Position numbers and translations under genes: made by a program. The notes beneath the pieces were generated by a model. The model ran no database searches and was not told the origin of the DNA. It saw only the letters and a list, made by a program, of their open reading frames with translations. Positions 10,832-19,745 of a DNA stretch of 64,000 nucleotides are shown one piece after another. Each line of letters begins with the position of its first letter. The stretch's first letter is position 1. The DNA is from Aphrocallistes beatrix (taxonomy: Eukaryota > Porifera > Hexactinellida > Sceptrulophora > Aphrocallistidae). The DNA lies in assembly GCA_963281255.1 (NCBI GenBank), contig OY725494.1:3857934-3921933 (forward strand), in the 5' to 3' direction.

Positions 10832-11989
10832 ATGTCATCCTTCTCCCTTACCCTATCAGCCCCCGACTCTCCTGTAATTGAGCGAGGCCACCCACGCATA
10901 TCATGTCTTGAATCTCCTCCGCCTCTTGATCATTTTTACGCTGATTCAAACTCCCAAACGAATTCCCTATCATCTGAGCATGAGGATGCAGGCTTTCTAT
11001 TCGATCCTGAGCTCCATTGTGAGAAAAACGAACATTTCACTGATGAACTAGGCAACCCACTCCCTGTTCATTTGAATTCTCCTTTGATTGAGAGGAATGT
11101 ACCTCAGAGCGCTACGTCTAGACAAGCCATTGCTGACATGAAGGGCGGAAAAAACCTTGTTCGAGTCATTAGTGCTTTGTATTCCGATTCTTTCGGATCT
11201 GACTCAAGTTCAAGTGAAGATGATCATGGTTCCAATTTTGAAGGTTACACGCCTCTCATTTCTGATGTTGAACTAATTGAGGTTAAGTATAATACCAAAC
11301 GATCTCCTATCATCCTCAGTTCTCCAAGTAACGCTTCTTCTCCATGCCGAGAGGCTGTTACAGTCCATCCTGACCTCTCTATCAGCTTTGACTGCATATC
11401 CCCCTATTCTACGGGTCAGTTTAGTTCTGGAGAAGAAGTTCCCAATGAACCGATCAGTTATTGTACTAGCAGGAACAGTTCTTACTTAAATTCAAATACT
11501 GATTTACAAACTGCCGTAGCTAATACAAACACAAGATCAATGCTAAATTCTCCCAATAGAGGAGCTGATGTTTATTCTGGCTGTTTGATGGAGGATTTAG
11601 ATTCTATCTCAAACGACGACTTTCCAATACGAACTCCTTCTCCACCATTTTCCTCCGAGATTGTTCCCCAAGAGTTTAAAGAAATTTCTTTTAAATCCAG
11701 CTCTGATTCCAATCCCACACCCTCTCCTAAACAGCAGAATCTATCCTACCTGAATAGTCTCTTCCATTTCCTCAACAAGAAGAATCCTTACTCAGGATTA
11801 GAACATGCCTCGACTATTCTTAATGGTGACAAGACTGCCTCACTGAACACTAAATCACAAAATAAATTCGCGAATACAAAGTATCCTACCTATGAAGATA
11901 TCACTCCTGTTGTTACACCACAACGCCATAAGAAAGCTCCCGGAAGTTACGAGGTTTCTCCCGCTCGGTCTGTTCTTGATATTCTCTAA
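10832..11989 (+). CDS. Ser-rich, probably disordered protein of the cluster, no zinc fingers
   Basis: Single-exon, 385 residues from ATG 10832. The whole sequence is rich in Ser, Pro, Asp and Asn, with no finger, membrane segment or signal peptide. Two short motifs near the start (PDSPVIE and a following Cys) resemble the opening of the next gene (PDSPIMEK before its first finger), which suggests common ancestry with loss of the fingers. Clusters such as SDSFGSDSSSSEDDHGS look like casein-kinase-type acidic serine stretches. Function is unknown. Clean codon structure over 386 codons argues for a real gene. Confidence 0.7.
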   Translation: MSSFSLTLSAPDSPVIERGHPRISCLESPPPLDHFYADSNSQTNSLSSEHEDAGFLFDPELHCEKNEHFTDELGNPLPVHLNSPLIERNVPQSATSRQAIADMKGGKNLVRVISALYSDSFGSDSSSSEDDHGSNFEGYTPLISDVELIEVKYNTKRSPIILSSPSNASSPCREAVTVHPDLSISFDCISPYSTGQFSSGEEVPNEPISYCTSRNSSYLNSNTDLQTAVANTNTRSMLNSPNRGADVYSGCLMEDLDSISNDDFPIRTPSPPFSSEIVPQEFKEISFKSSSDSNPTPSPKQQNLSYLNSLFHFLNKKNPYSGLEHASTILNGDKTASLNTKSQNKFANTKYPTYEDITPVVTPQRHKKAPGSYEVSPARSVLDIL

Positions 11990-12490
11990 CTCTCACTCTA
12001 ACTCAAGATTGAGAATAGTTTGATTTCGAATGTACGATTATTTAGATTTATAGTCTTGCGCGTATATAACTTAATCATATCATTAGCTTTGTTAACTAGA
12101 TTAAGTTGAATATCAGATAAATCTTTATTTTTAATTACAGAGATCTGACCGATTGTTTCTCTTTTTCTTGCGGCGTATTTTCCGGAATTTTAAGGTTTAA
12201 GTAGACGAACTCAAGTAGAATATTATAAAATTACTTTTAAAACTTAATCTAGTATAATATTAGTAATTTTTTTATATTTGGGACTTTCGAATACAAATAT
12301 TTGCCAAACCAAGGAAACTCGATTGAACTAGTACGTATTTTGCATCATTAATTTCTATCAAATTCCGAATTGGTTTATATGCCATTATTTATTTTCACTT
12401 CTTAGACTTAGCGCGTATTATCTCTCTTATTAATTGTGTTTATTCAATTTATGCTTGTAATGGATTAGTATTATATTTTTGAATCTGAAC
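11990..12490. other. Intergenic, nothing recognised
   Basis: AT-rich spacer between the disordered-protein gene and the RS-rich zinc-finger gene; no repeat or RNA gene was seen. Confidence 0.4.
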
Positions 12491-15478
12491 ATGGCAGGGT
12501 CAATCCCTATTCTCTTCGAGCCTGATAGTCCAATAATGGAAAAAAGCTGCCCTTTCTGCTGCAAATATTTCCATTTATCAGAAATTGAGACACATCTTAC
12601 ACAATGTGAATACAGTCCTACGAACAAGTTAGAACTCTCACAACTAAATCCTGTTTCTTCTTTAAAACAGGATCCCTCAGTATGGACAAGCGTAAGATCA
12701 GATGAAGAAGATGACATGACTGATGAAATGCCATTATCTGAATTTGAAAATGTAGAAGACAGTACACATGAAAGGGTAGTTCCAGTTGTTTACGACTTCA
12801 GTACATTTGATGGTTACTTTGATGCTGATAACAACTTATCTTCTCCGATTGTCCATTTGTGTCCTGAATCAGTTCTTGATGACGTCATGCGAGCTGATCC
12901 CGTAGCTACCCTGTCACTTAATACCGGCAATTTTATTGAAAGCAAAAATACTGATGCATCGTCGCCAGCTGATACTCAAAAGCAAATGGGCAAGGTTCAA
13001 GTGTCCCCAGATGCTACCCCAAGCTCACCACCTCTTCAAACCGCTCAAACACAGGAATCTAAAGAGGCTGATTCTCTTTCCAATTCCAAATGTACGGAAT
13101 CCAAAAGGAGCATCTCAATCAGGAACAAAGATCTTTCAGGCATTTCTAGTACTCTGTTGAGCCTCACCAATAGTCCTCCGTCTAACTCGCGTTCTAATGA
13201 GAAAGAAAAGTTTTCAATTAACAGCTCTTCTCACGGCGGGAAAAGATCTCGCGGAAGCAAAACTGTACCTTGCGTAGAAAACCCAGTGAAGGATGACCGT
13301 TATAGTAGCGGTTCTAGTCGCTCTAGATCCTGGTCTACTTCCCGCACGCGTACTAGGTCTCGTTCAAATTCCCGCGCTAGATATAGTCCCAGGTCTCGAA
13401 GTCTGTCTCGTTCCAGATCTCGTGAAACCTATTCATCGAGATCTTCTACGAGGTCTCGATCTAGATCCCGTTCAAGATATCGCTCAAGTTCTCGTACCAA
13501 ATATCATCCCAGATCTCGTAGATATTACAGAAGAAATTATTCAAAGTCTCGCACTAGCTCTTGTACTAGCTCTTGTACTAGCTCTCGTACTAGCTCTCGT
13601 ACTAGCTCTTGTACTAGCTCTCGTACTAGCTCTCGTACTAGCTCTTGCTCAAGCTCTTGTCCAAGATGTTACTCGAGATCTCGAGATAGTCATTACCCCC
13701 GATCCTACCGTAGGTCCTCTACTGATTCTTATACAAGCCTTGATACAAGCTGTTCTTCTAGATCACATCGTACGTCTCGTCGTAAAACGAACTCAAAATA
13801 TCGAAAAAGATATCCAAAAAATCAGGATAAATATCACCGCAGATCCTACAGTAGTTCTCCTACTAATTCTCGTACAAGGCTTAGCACCAGGTCTAGATCT
13901 CGTAATATACCGTATGACAATAAATCTTATTATGCTAACCCATTTAGTAAGTCTCGCGATGCCAGATCTCGAAGCAAATCTCCTTCACCCAACTTACCAT
14001 ATAAAAATATACCTTATACTTCAAAAGGACCCAACTCTAAAACTTGGCCTAATCCAGGAAAGGTCGACAAATCTGGTTTTTATCGACATGTCTACAATCA
14101 TTGTGATCGAAACAAATTCAGTAAATATTATGAGGCCCAATTGTGGAATCAGTCCAATCCACACGAGCTTAACACTTTACGCTCAGACACAATTCTTCCA
14201 TTACATCCGCAAAATGCTGCGGCCAAACATTTAGCTCCGCAATTAGAATATTGTTCTTATTCCCAATTAAAATATGACACAAGTGGGCAGTTACAGTTCA
14301 AAGGATTGTCCACTTTTAAGAAATCAACCAATGATAGTCCGAAACCTCGTTCTCTGTATCCAAATAACTACGTCCAGTATCCTTTCCCTTATCAGCCATA
14401 CGTTCCTAGCTCACAATCTGAAACTAATTGCCAGAGAACAGATTCAGGTATGCCTGCAAACCAATCTTCTGCAGCAGTAGTTAAAGAGATCTCTGATTCT
14501 GAAAGATTATGGCTAGCTTACCAACAGAGATATCTCTCAACTTGCATGAATGCAAAAATGGAGAAAATGGTTCAATTTCATCCCCCCAATCAGAAAATTC
14601 CTGATTTCAGGGAGTCGATCCTCCCTCCTCCTCAATTACTTCAGTCTAGCAAGAATCCCAGTTTGGATATAAATTCTAGAGAAACTTCGAATGCCACAGA
14701 AAATTCAGACTCAATACGACCTAATACAGTTGACCCTCTTCTAGAGTGTGAATCTTTAGAAGATAGGAAACCCATAATAACACCTAAATTATCTCCTACC
14801 CGTACCCCTCTTACTGCTCCAATGAATTTATCCACAGAAATTAAAATGCGGCAACCCAATTTACCACCTATGCCCACCCTCCCAGTGGAAAATCCAGCCA
14901 TTGAGTCAAATAAACCTCAAAGCCTATCAAAAATCAGAAGGACACCTCAGAAAGTTGTCGGAAAGATGGGTTTAAATTTCCAATCAAAAAAGTGCAAAAC
15001 TGTCTCTTTCGGTATTGCTAATTCCATCATCAGGACGCCACCTGTGTATCAGCCAATAGAAGGCAAATTTGTGTGCCAAATCTGTAATCTCCATGTTTCC
15101 ATCATCAGGTACAGTAAGCATTTCATGTCGCACATGAACGTAGAGTGCATCCTGTGTAGTACTAAATCTATGTCACCGTTTGCTCTGATGCCTCATCTAA
15201 TATCTGTCCATTATCCCAGGGATTCCGTACTGAAATCGTGCCCGGTTTGTGGAGACACTCACAAGAACTCTATTGCTAGCACTTCCAGACTAAACCGACA
15301 TATGCTTACGATTCATTACAACCTTTCTTGCCCCCTCTGCTCCTGTACACTGGGATTGTTTAACTTTAACATGCATGTTGATAGGTGTGCAAAGAAAATT
15401 GAAGAAAAACATCATCCATTCCTCAAGCATCGAAATCGATCAGACCAACTTCTATCCAATCTAAATATTAAAAACTGA
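12491..15478 (+). CDS. RS-rich zinc-finger protein
   Basis: Single-exon, 995 residues. ATG 12491 gives MAGSIPILFEPDSP; the frame upstream has no ATG. One C2HC finger sits at residues 17-37 (CPFCCKYF...C). Residues about 260-500 are an Arg/Ser-rich region with long RS/SR runs of the kind found in splicing factors, including a 12-bp tandem repeat coding Thr-Ser-Ser-Arg/Cys at about 13550-13650. A Tyr/Pro/Asn-rich middle follows, then four C2H2/C2HC fingers at about 865-975. RS regions normally direct proteins to nuclear speckles and are phosphorylated by SR kinases, so a role in RNA processing is plausible. It is not an orthologue of any SR protein I recognise, because no RRM is present. Confidence 0.85.
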   Translation: MAGSIPILFEPDSPIMEKSCPFCCKYFHLSEIETHLTQCEYSPTNKLELSQLNPVSSLKQDPSVWTSVRSDEEDDMTDEMPLSEFENVEDSTHERVVPVVYDFSTFDGYFDADNNLSSPIVHLCPESVLDDVMRADPVATLSLNTGNFIESKNTDASSPADTQKQMGKVQVSPDATPSSPPLQTAQTQESKEADSLSNSKCTESKRSISIRNKDLSGISSTLLSLTNSPPSNSRSNEKEKFSINSSSHGGKRSRGSKTVPCVENPVKDDRYSSGSSRSRSWSTSRTRTRSRSNSRARYSPRSRSLSRSRSRETYSSRSSTRSRSRSRSRYRSSSRTKYHPRSRRYYRRNYSKSRTSSCTSSCTSSRTSSRTSSCTSSRTSSRTSSCSSSCPRCYSRSRDSHYPRSYRRSSTDSYTSLDTSCSSRSHRTSRRKTNSKYRKRYPKNQDKYHRRSYSSSPTNSRTRLSTRSRSRNIPYDNKSYYANPFSKSRDARSRSKSPSPNLPYKNIPYTSKGPNSKTWPNPGKVDKSGFYRHVYNHCDRNKFSKYYEAQLWNQSNPHELNTLRSDTILPLHPQNAAAKHLAPQLEYCSYSQLKYDTSGQLQFKGLSTFKKSTNDSPKPRSLYPNNYVQYPFPYQPYVPSSQSETNCQRTDSGMPANQSSAAVVKEISDSERLWLAYQQRYLSTCMNAKMEKMVQFHPPNQKIPDFRESILPPPQLLQSSKNPSLDINSRETSNATENSDSIRPNTVDPLLECESLEDRKPIITPKLSPTRTPLTAPMNLSTEIKMRQPNLPPMPTLPVENPAIESNKPQSLSKIRRTPQKVVGKMGLNFQSKKCKTVSFGIANSIIRTPPVYQPIEGKFVCQICNLHVSIIRYSKHFMSHMNVECILCSTKSMSPFALMPHLISVHYPRDSVLKSCPVCGDTHKNSIASTSRLNRHMLTIHYNLSCPLCSCTLGLFNFNMHVDRCAKKIEEKHHPFLKHRNRSDQLLSNLNIKN
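13550..13655 (+). repeat. 12-bp coding minisatellite (ACTAGCTCTYGT)n
   Basis: Nine or so tandem copies of ACTAGCTC(T)(C/T)GT inside the RS region of the gene at 12491. The unit codes Thr-Ser-Ser followed by Arg (CGT) or Cys (TGT). The only recurrent difference is C to T in the CpG of the Arg codon. Confidence 0.85.
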
Positions 15479-15832
15479 AGCCATATAATATTGTATATTA
15501 TAAATTGAGTAATATTATTATAGTTTCCTTTTGTTAAATAAAGAGTTGTGTGAGATCATAGTAGAATTTGTTTTTATATTACAGAATCCCTATACAGAAC
15601 CATGCAGAAACGATGTAATACAAAATACGCGTCAATTCTTCAATTAATGAATTAGGCGCTAACTCGATCCAGTCACACAATAATTCTTACTAAACCTTGA
15701 CGATTGAATCCTGGATACATTTATTTATACCTTTCACATTTTCAATTTCCAATTTCTTTTTTTTAATCGTACTGAATTCTCGATATTTTGTGAAATATCA
15801 TTGTATCTCTAACATCTCTTTTTATTCTTCTA
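15479..15832. other. Intergenic, nothing recognised
   Basis: AT-rich spacer of 354 bp between two zinc-finger genes. AATAAA at about 15537 could be the polyadenylation signal of the upstream gene. Confidence 0.45.
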
Positions 15833-17605
15833 ATGCAACCACCATGTCCAGATCCTACTCTTTCTTCTAACATTCCAGTCAAGGCTGTTTCACAGAACAA
15901 CGACGAAAGCAAGAAGATAAAAATTGAATATTCTGACTCAGATTCTAGTGATTATGAATCTGAGTTAGAATTTTTAGGTAATAATGGATCAGACAATGTA
16001 AAGTCACCGCTAATATTTAATTTTTGTGACACAGAACAGGATGAAGTGTCTCATACAGAAAACGATCCACCAGATGTTTCTGTGGACACTGCGATCATGT
16101 CACCTCAAGGTTCAGATGCTTGTTCATATGAATCTCCAGATGCTGTCAGTATAAGTTCTTTAGATGGATTTTCAAGTTGTGAAAAAAAGGAAGAAAACAA
16201 GTTGGAGATAAATGTAAAAATTGAGAGCGAGAATGAGAATGAAAATGAGAATGAGAATGAGGAGATAGAACCCACTAAAAATGAATTTGAATTGAAGGAA
16301 GAGAGTAAAGAGCGTAATTTGCAGGAACCGAATGCTTCTTCATTGAATCCTTCTGAGCTTCCATTGTTTGTTACATCATTCGATTACAATCACAAATCAA
16401 TCAAGTTTGATGGTGTGGGTGATGTCAACGATCGAAATTCAGAATGTTGCGAAAGATCCCCGCGTAAATCTAAAATATCCTCAGGATCGACTTCCCATTC
16501 TAAGAGACGTAGCCGCAGAGCGAATCATTCCCCCAGGTCAAGAAGACACCGTTCACATTCCAGAACTAAATCTACCAGATACTCCAGACATAGAAGCAGG
16601 CACTCGCCACGTGCGAAAATCCATTCTTACTTGAGACAATACAAAACCCGTTACTTTTGGAATTATCCCTACACAAGCTTTATCCCAGGCACATTTTACA
16701 GACCATATCAATTGGGATATGCAAGAAACGAAGATAATATGCACCCACCAAAGGCTACAAAGGCCAACGAGTTAGAAGAAGGCCCAGTTACAAGCAACTC
16801 CGAAAAAAAATGTGTCAAAACTGAAGGAGTGGAGGGATCTGTTAAATCTCCTGATAGCACATTAACTAATACTAGTACCCCATCATCCAAAATGATAGTA
16901 GACGCTTACAAATGCCCCGAATGTCCTTACACTGCCACTCTCAAAGGAGTGATTACCCATTACGGCTACAGGCACTTCACTATCCAATGCCCGAGCTGTG
17001 ATACCTATGTGGAAGAGCCGTTCTTTCTGCATCACTGCAAACACTGCCGCACCTCCAAACCCAAGCTTAAATGTCCCAACTGTCCACTGAGCTGCACTGG
17101 CGCCTCTCTCCTCTCTCTTGCTATGCACATCATGTGCACACACCCGACTAAGAAGTGCGTAGCCTGTGAAGACGAATTCATCCCGCATAAGTTCTTAGAA
17201 CATGCCAAGGTTTGCTTTTTCGGTCCGAAACACAGGTATGTCTGTCCCTTTTGTGAATGCTCGATTGCAGCTACCAAACTCACAGAGCACGTGGTTAGCC
17301 ATCCCATCAGTGAGTGCCCTCTCTGCTTTTCAGATATTTGTTACCATGATGCAGAAGAACACATGAAATCTTGCTATTTAGAGAAGGTAAATGACAGCGA
17401 AGAATCGTTCTCTGGCTCTGTTTTCAACTGTCCTTTATGCCAGCACAGGTTATCTTTTGAGAACATGTCCCATCATATCGCGTTGAAACACCTCACCCTA
17501 AACTGTGTTTTCTGTTATGTAGCCATGTCTCATGAGCAGATGCGTGAGCATGTGCTGCTCTGTTGCCAACAGCATCAGAACAGTAGCGATAACACCAAGG
17601 AGTGA
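15833..17605 (+). CDS. Acidic, RS-containing zinc-finger protein
   Basis: Single-exon, 590 residues from ATG 15833. Residues 1-150 are acidic and Ser-rich, with a run of Glu-Asn coded by GAGAAT-like hexamers at about 16227-16265. Residues about 205-265 are rich in Arg, Ser and His, like the RS region of the gene before it. From about residue 360 there are at least eight fingers: CPECPYTATLKGVITHYGYRH and then further C-x2-C...H-x3-5-H/C units with short linkers. The third quarter of the coding sequence is visibly more GC-rich than the flanking genes. Domain order (acidic, RS, fingers) repeats that of the 12491 gene. Nuclear RNA- or DNA-binding is inferred. Confidence 0.85.
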   Translation: MQPPCPDPTLSSNIPVKAVSQNNDESKKIKIEYSDSDSSDYESELEFLGNNGSDNVKSPLIFNFCDTEQDEVSHTENDPPDVSVDTAIMSPQGSDACSYESPDAVSISSLDGFSSCEKKEENKLEINVKIESENENENENENEEIEPTKNEFELKEESKERNLQEPNASSLNPSELPLFVTSFDYNHKSIKFDGVGDVNDRNSECCERSPRKSKISSGSTSHSKRRSRRANHSPRSRRHRSHSRTKSTRYSRHRSRHSPRAKIHSYLRQYKTRYFWNYPYTSFIPGTFYRPYQLGYARNEDNMHPPKATKANELEEGPVTSNSEKKCVKTEGVEGSVKSPDSTLTNTSTPSSKMIVDAYKCPECPYTATLKGVITHYGYRHFTIQCPSCDTYVEEPFFLHHCKHCRTSKPKLKCPNCPLSCTGASLLSLAMHIMCTHPTKKCVACEDEFIPHKFLEHAKVCFFGPKHRYVCPFCECSIAATKLTEHVVSHPISECPLCFSDICYHDAEEHMKSCYLEKVNDSEESFSGSVFNCPLCQHRLSFENMSHHIALKHLTLNCVFCYVAMSHEQMREHVLLCCQQHQNSSDNTKE

Positions 17606-17910
17606 GATACGGGCAGTCTGCCTCTATCTAACTTTGCGAAGAGATGTATAGTTTCAAAATTGAGTTTCTTGTTAGTCGAATAGAACAATGTTGATTAATT
17701 TAGATCATGATTAATTTATTATTTATGATTTTGATTCTTGGCTATAAATAATATCTCTTTCATTCTGTCCGTAAATATATGTTTTGCAATATGTTCGTTC
17801 CCAACTATCGCCACACCTTATTATACAATGATTGAATGAAATCCATTAGTAGAACTATACACTCGATCTAACCATTCACTAACAAAATGCGATGTACTAA
17901 AAAATACAAA
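17606..17910. other. Short convergent spacer
   Basis: About 300 bp between the 3' ends of two convergent finger genes. No other feature was recognised. Confidence 0.4.
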
Positions 17911-19182
17911 CTAAATATTGAGACTGTAGCCTACAAGGTCACCAGTATTGACGAAGCGAAAGTTTGGATTATTATCCAATTCAATGTCTCTAAAGCTATC
18001 CAATATATCTTCGTAATTGTCCTGCGTGGTAAGGGACAGCCAATTATCATCGACTCTCTCTAACTCATCTAAGTTATTGCAATCTACGGACTCACTCTGA
18101 AGGAGTGAGTTGTGGTCGGTTGTGGTTGCTTCACTCTCTTCTGTCTTGTGAGGTAACGTGTTGAGTGTAGAGAGTTGATCCTCTTGTGTAAATCCTTCCA
18201 CGACGTCGCTAGAAATTTGTGTTACTTTAGCTGTTACTGGAACTGGCGGTAACTGTGAATTTGTTTGAAACGGAGGGAATTCATTTGATTCAAGACGATT
18301 AACTTCCTTCAATGTTTGTTTCTTGCTATCTTCTATTGAATTAATAATAAGTTTGTTTGTTTTGGATGTTTTGTTTGCTATACCCATATGCGCTTGTACT
18401 CCACTATTTAACTTAACGGAGTTAGTGGTTGTGGCAGGTCTAGCTGGATTAGAAGCAGGAACGCTGTTACCCTCATTAGAACGAGATCCCAAGGGATACT
18501 GCTTCTTAGAGGCATAATCACTCATTCGGTTGGCATTCGGGTGAATCAATTGAATATGATCCTGCAATTTGTTTGATAATTTGAAAGTGATGTCCGTGCA
18601 ATGAAGGCATCTCTCCATTTCATGTTTATTCTCTACATGTGTAATTACATATTCTACTTCTGCGAATCTCTTTTTGCACTTTGGTACCGGACAGCTATAA
18701 CCTGCATCGGAATGCCTCTGAGAAACTACTGATAAAGGAGTAGAAAAAATGATTGTCTCCTCTTGCTTATTCGAACTTTGCGGCCTACCGTCTGATAAAT
18801 CTGTGTTAGTTGTATTGGTGCTTGTCGAATCTGAGACATCGCTGACCACACTTGAGGTAGGCGGTGACCGCATGTCTCTTCCCCATCTGTGTACGTTGGT
18901 TCGTGCGTTCTCCTGACTGTCACTCCACCAATCTTGACTATCAATGCTTTGAGTGTCAGAAAAAGAATGTTCAGATGTGTATCCTCTGTGTCCCAGGAAA
19001 TATTCGTATTCTCGGCTGTAATATGGATAATATGGTTCATATTCACATCGTTGAAAACTTTTGTAAGGTCTGAGAGGTGTTATTTTTCGATGCACCCTTC
19101 TGATATGAGAATCCAAATGATCCCTCCTCACTTTCACATTATCAATGCATTCCGGGCAACGAACGAGCATATTAGAACTCAT
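17911..19182 (-). CDS. C2H2 zinc-finger protein, only member of the cluster on the minus strand
   Basis: Single-exon, 423 residues from the ATG at 19182. One finger at residues 9-31 (CPEC...HIRRVH) is followed by a Tyr/Arg-rich stretch with several YYPYYS-like residues, a Ser/Thr-rich linker, and two classical fingers at about 165-220 (CPVPKCKKRF...H...H and CLHCTDITF...H...H). The C-terminal half is polar and probably disordered. The fingers are closer to ordinary C2H2 than those of the other genes. Function is not recognised. Confidence 0.8.
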   Translation of the reverse strand: MSSNMLVRCPECIDNVKVRRDHLDSHIRRVHRKITPLRPYKSFQRCEYEPYYPYYSREYEYFLGHRGYTSEHSFSDTQSIDSQDWWSDSQENARTNVHRWGRDMRSPPTSSVVSDVSDSTSTNTTNTDLSDGRPQSSNKQEETIIFSTPLSVVSQRHSDAGYSCPVPKCKKRFAEVEYVITHVENKHEMERCLHCTDITFKLSNKLQDHIQLIHPNANRMSDYASKKQYPLGSRSNEGNSVPASNPARPATTTNSVKLNSGVQAHMGIANKTSKTNKLIINSIEDSKKQTLKEVNRLESNEFPPFQTNSQLPPVPVTAKVTQISSDVVEGFTQEDQLSTLNTLPHKTEESEATTTDHNSLLQSESVDCNNLDELERVDDNWLSLTTQDNYEDILDSFRDIELDNNPNFRFVNTGDLVGYSLNI

Positions 19183-19745
19183 AACAACTGGAGTGATTGT
19201 ACAATCCTAACTGGACTAACTAATTAGGACTGGAAAGCCATGTACTACAGCGTTCACACATAAGCCTATTTTGTATGATGGCAATTCTTATTATGAATGT
19301 ACACGTAGAATATCATATCATGAGTATATTGTGTCGAGCAAGTAAGTAGTAATTCTATTCTTTAATTTATGCCTGAAAAAATATAATACATACATCTTAG
19401 TAGTACGTAGTTAGAAAACCTATAGATGCACACTAACTGTATGGTTATGTTCTGTGACCGAGACTGCAGTTGTGTAATGGATTACCTTGCCACTACTTGT
19501 GTTGTAAATATTTCATTATATCCCGGGTCCAAGAACTGTAAGCCTTGCCCTGGTCTTGCTTTTCATGAATCACAACGTATCTACCTAATTGGAAAATAAA
19601 CTCGCTAGGTTATACGAACTTCCAATTTTCTCAACAATCATACCCAAACGAATAATGTAGTATAAGTATCTGTTTGAGTTGCCATAGTGATACGTGGAAT
19701 TATAATTTTCTCAATGCTAATATTTCACACTCACCATAATCCTAG
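19183..19745. other. Spacer where TRAPPC9 upstream exons are expected but not found
   Basis: The + strand was read in three frames for exons of the TRAPPC9 N-terminal half. None with plausible splice sites was identified. No repeat was recognised either. Confidence 0.4.

Noticed and set aside
13293-14234. 313-codon frame rich in Leu-Ala-Leu-Val repeats
   Set aside because: It is the shifted reading of the 12-bp RS repeat in the 12491 gene; the hydrophobic repeats are a by-product of ACTAGCTCTCGT in another frame.
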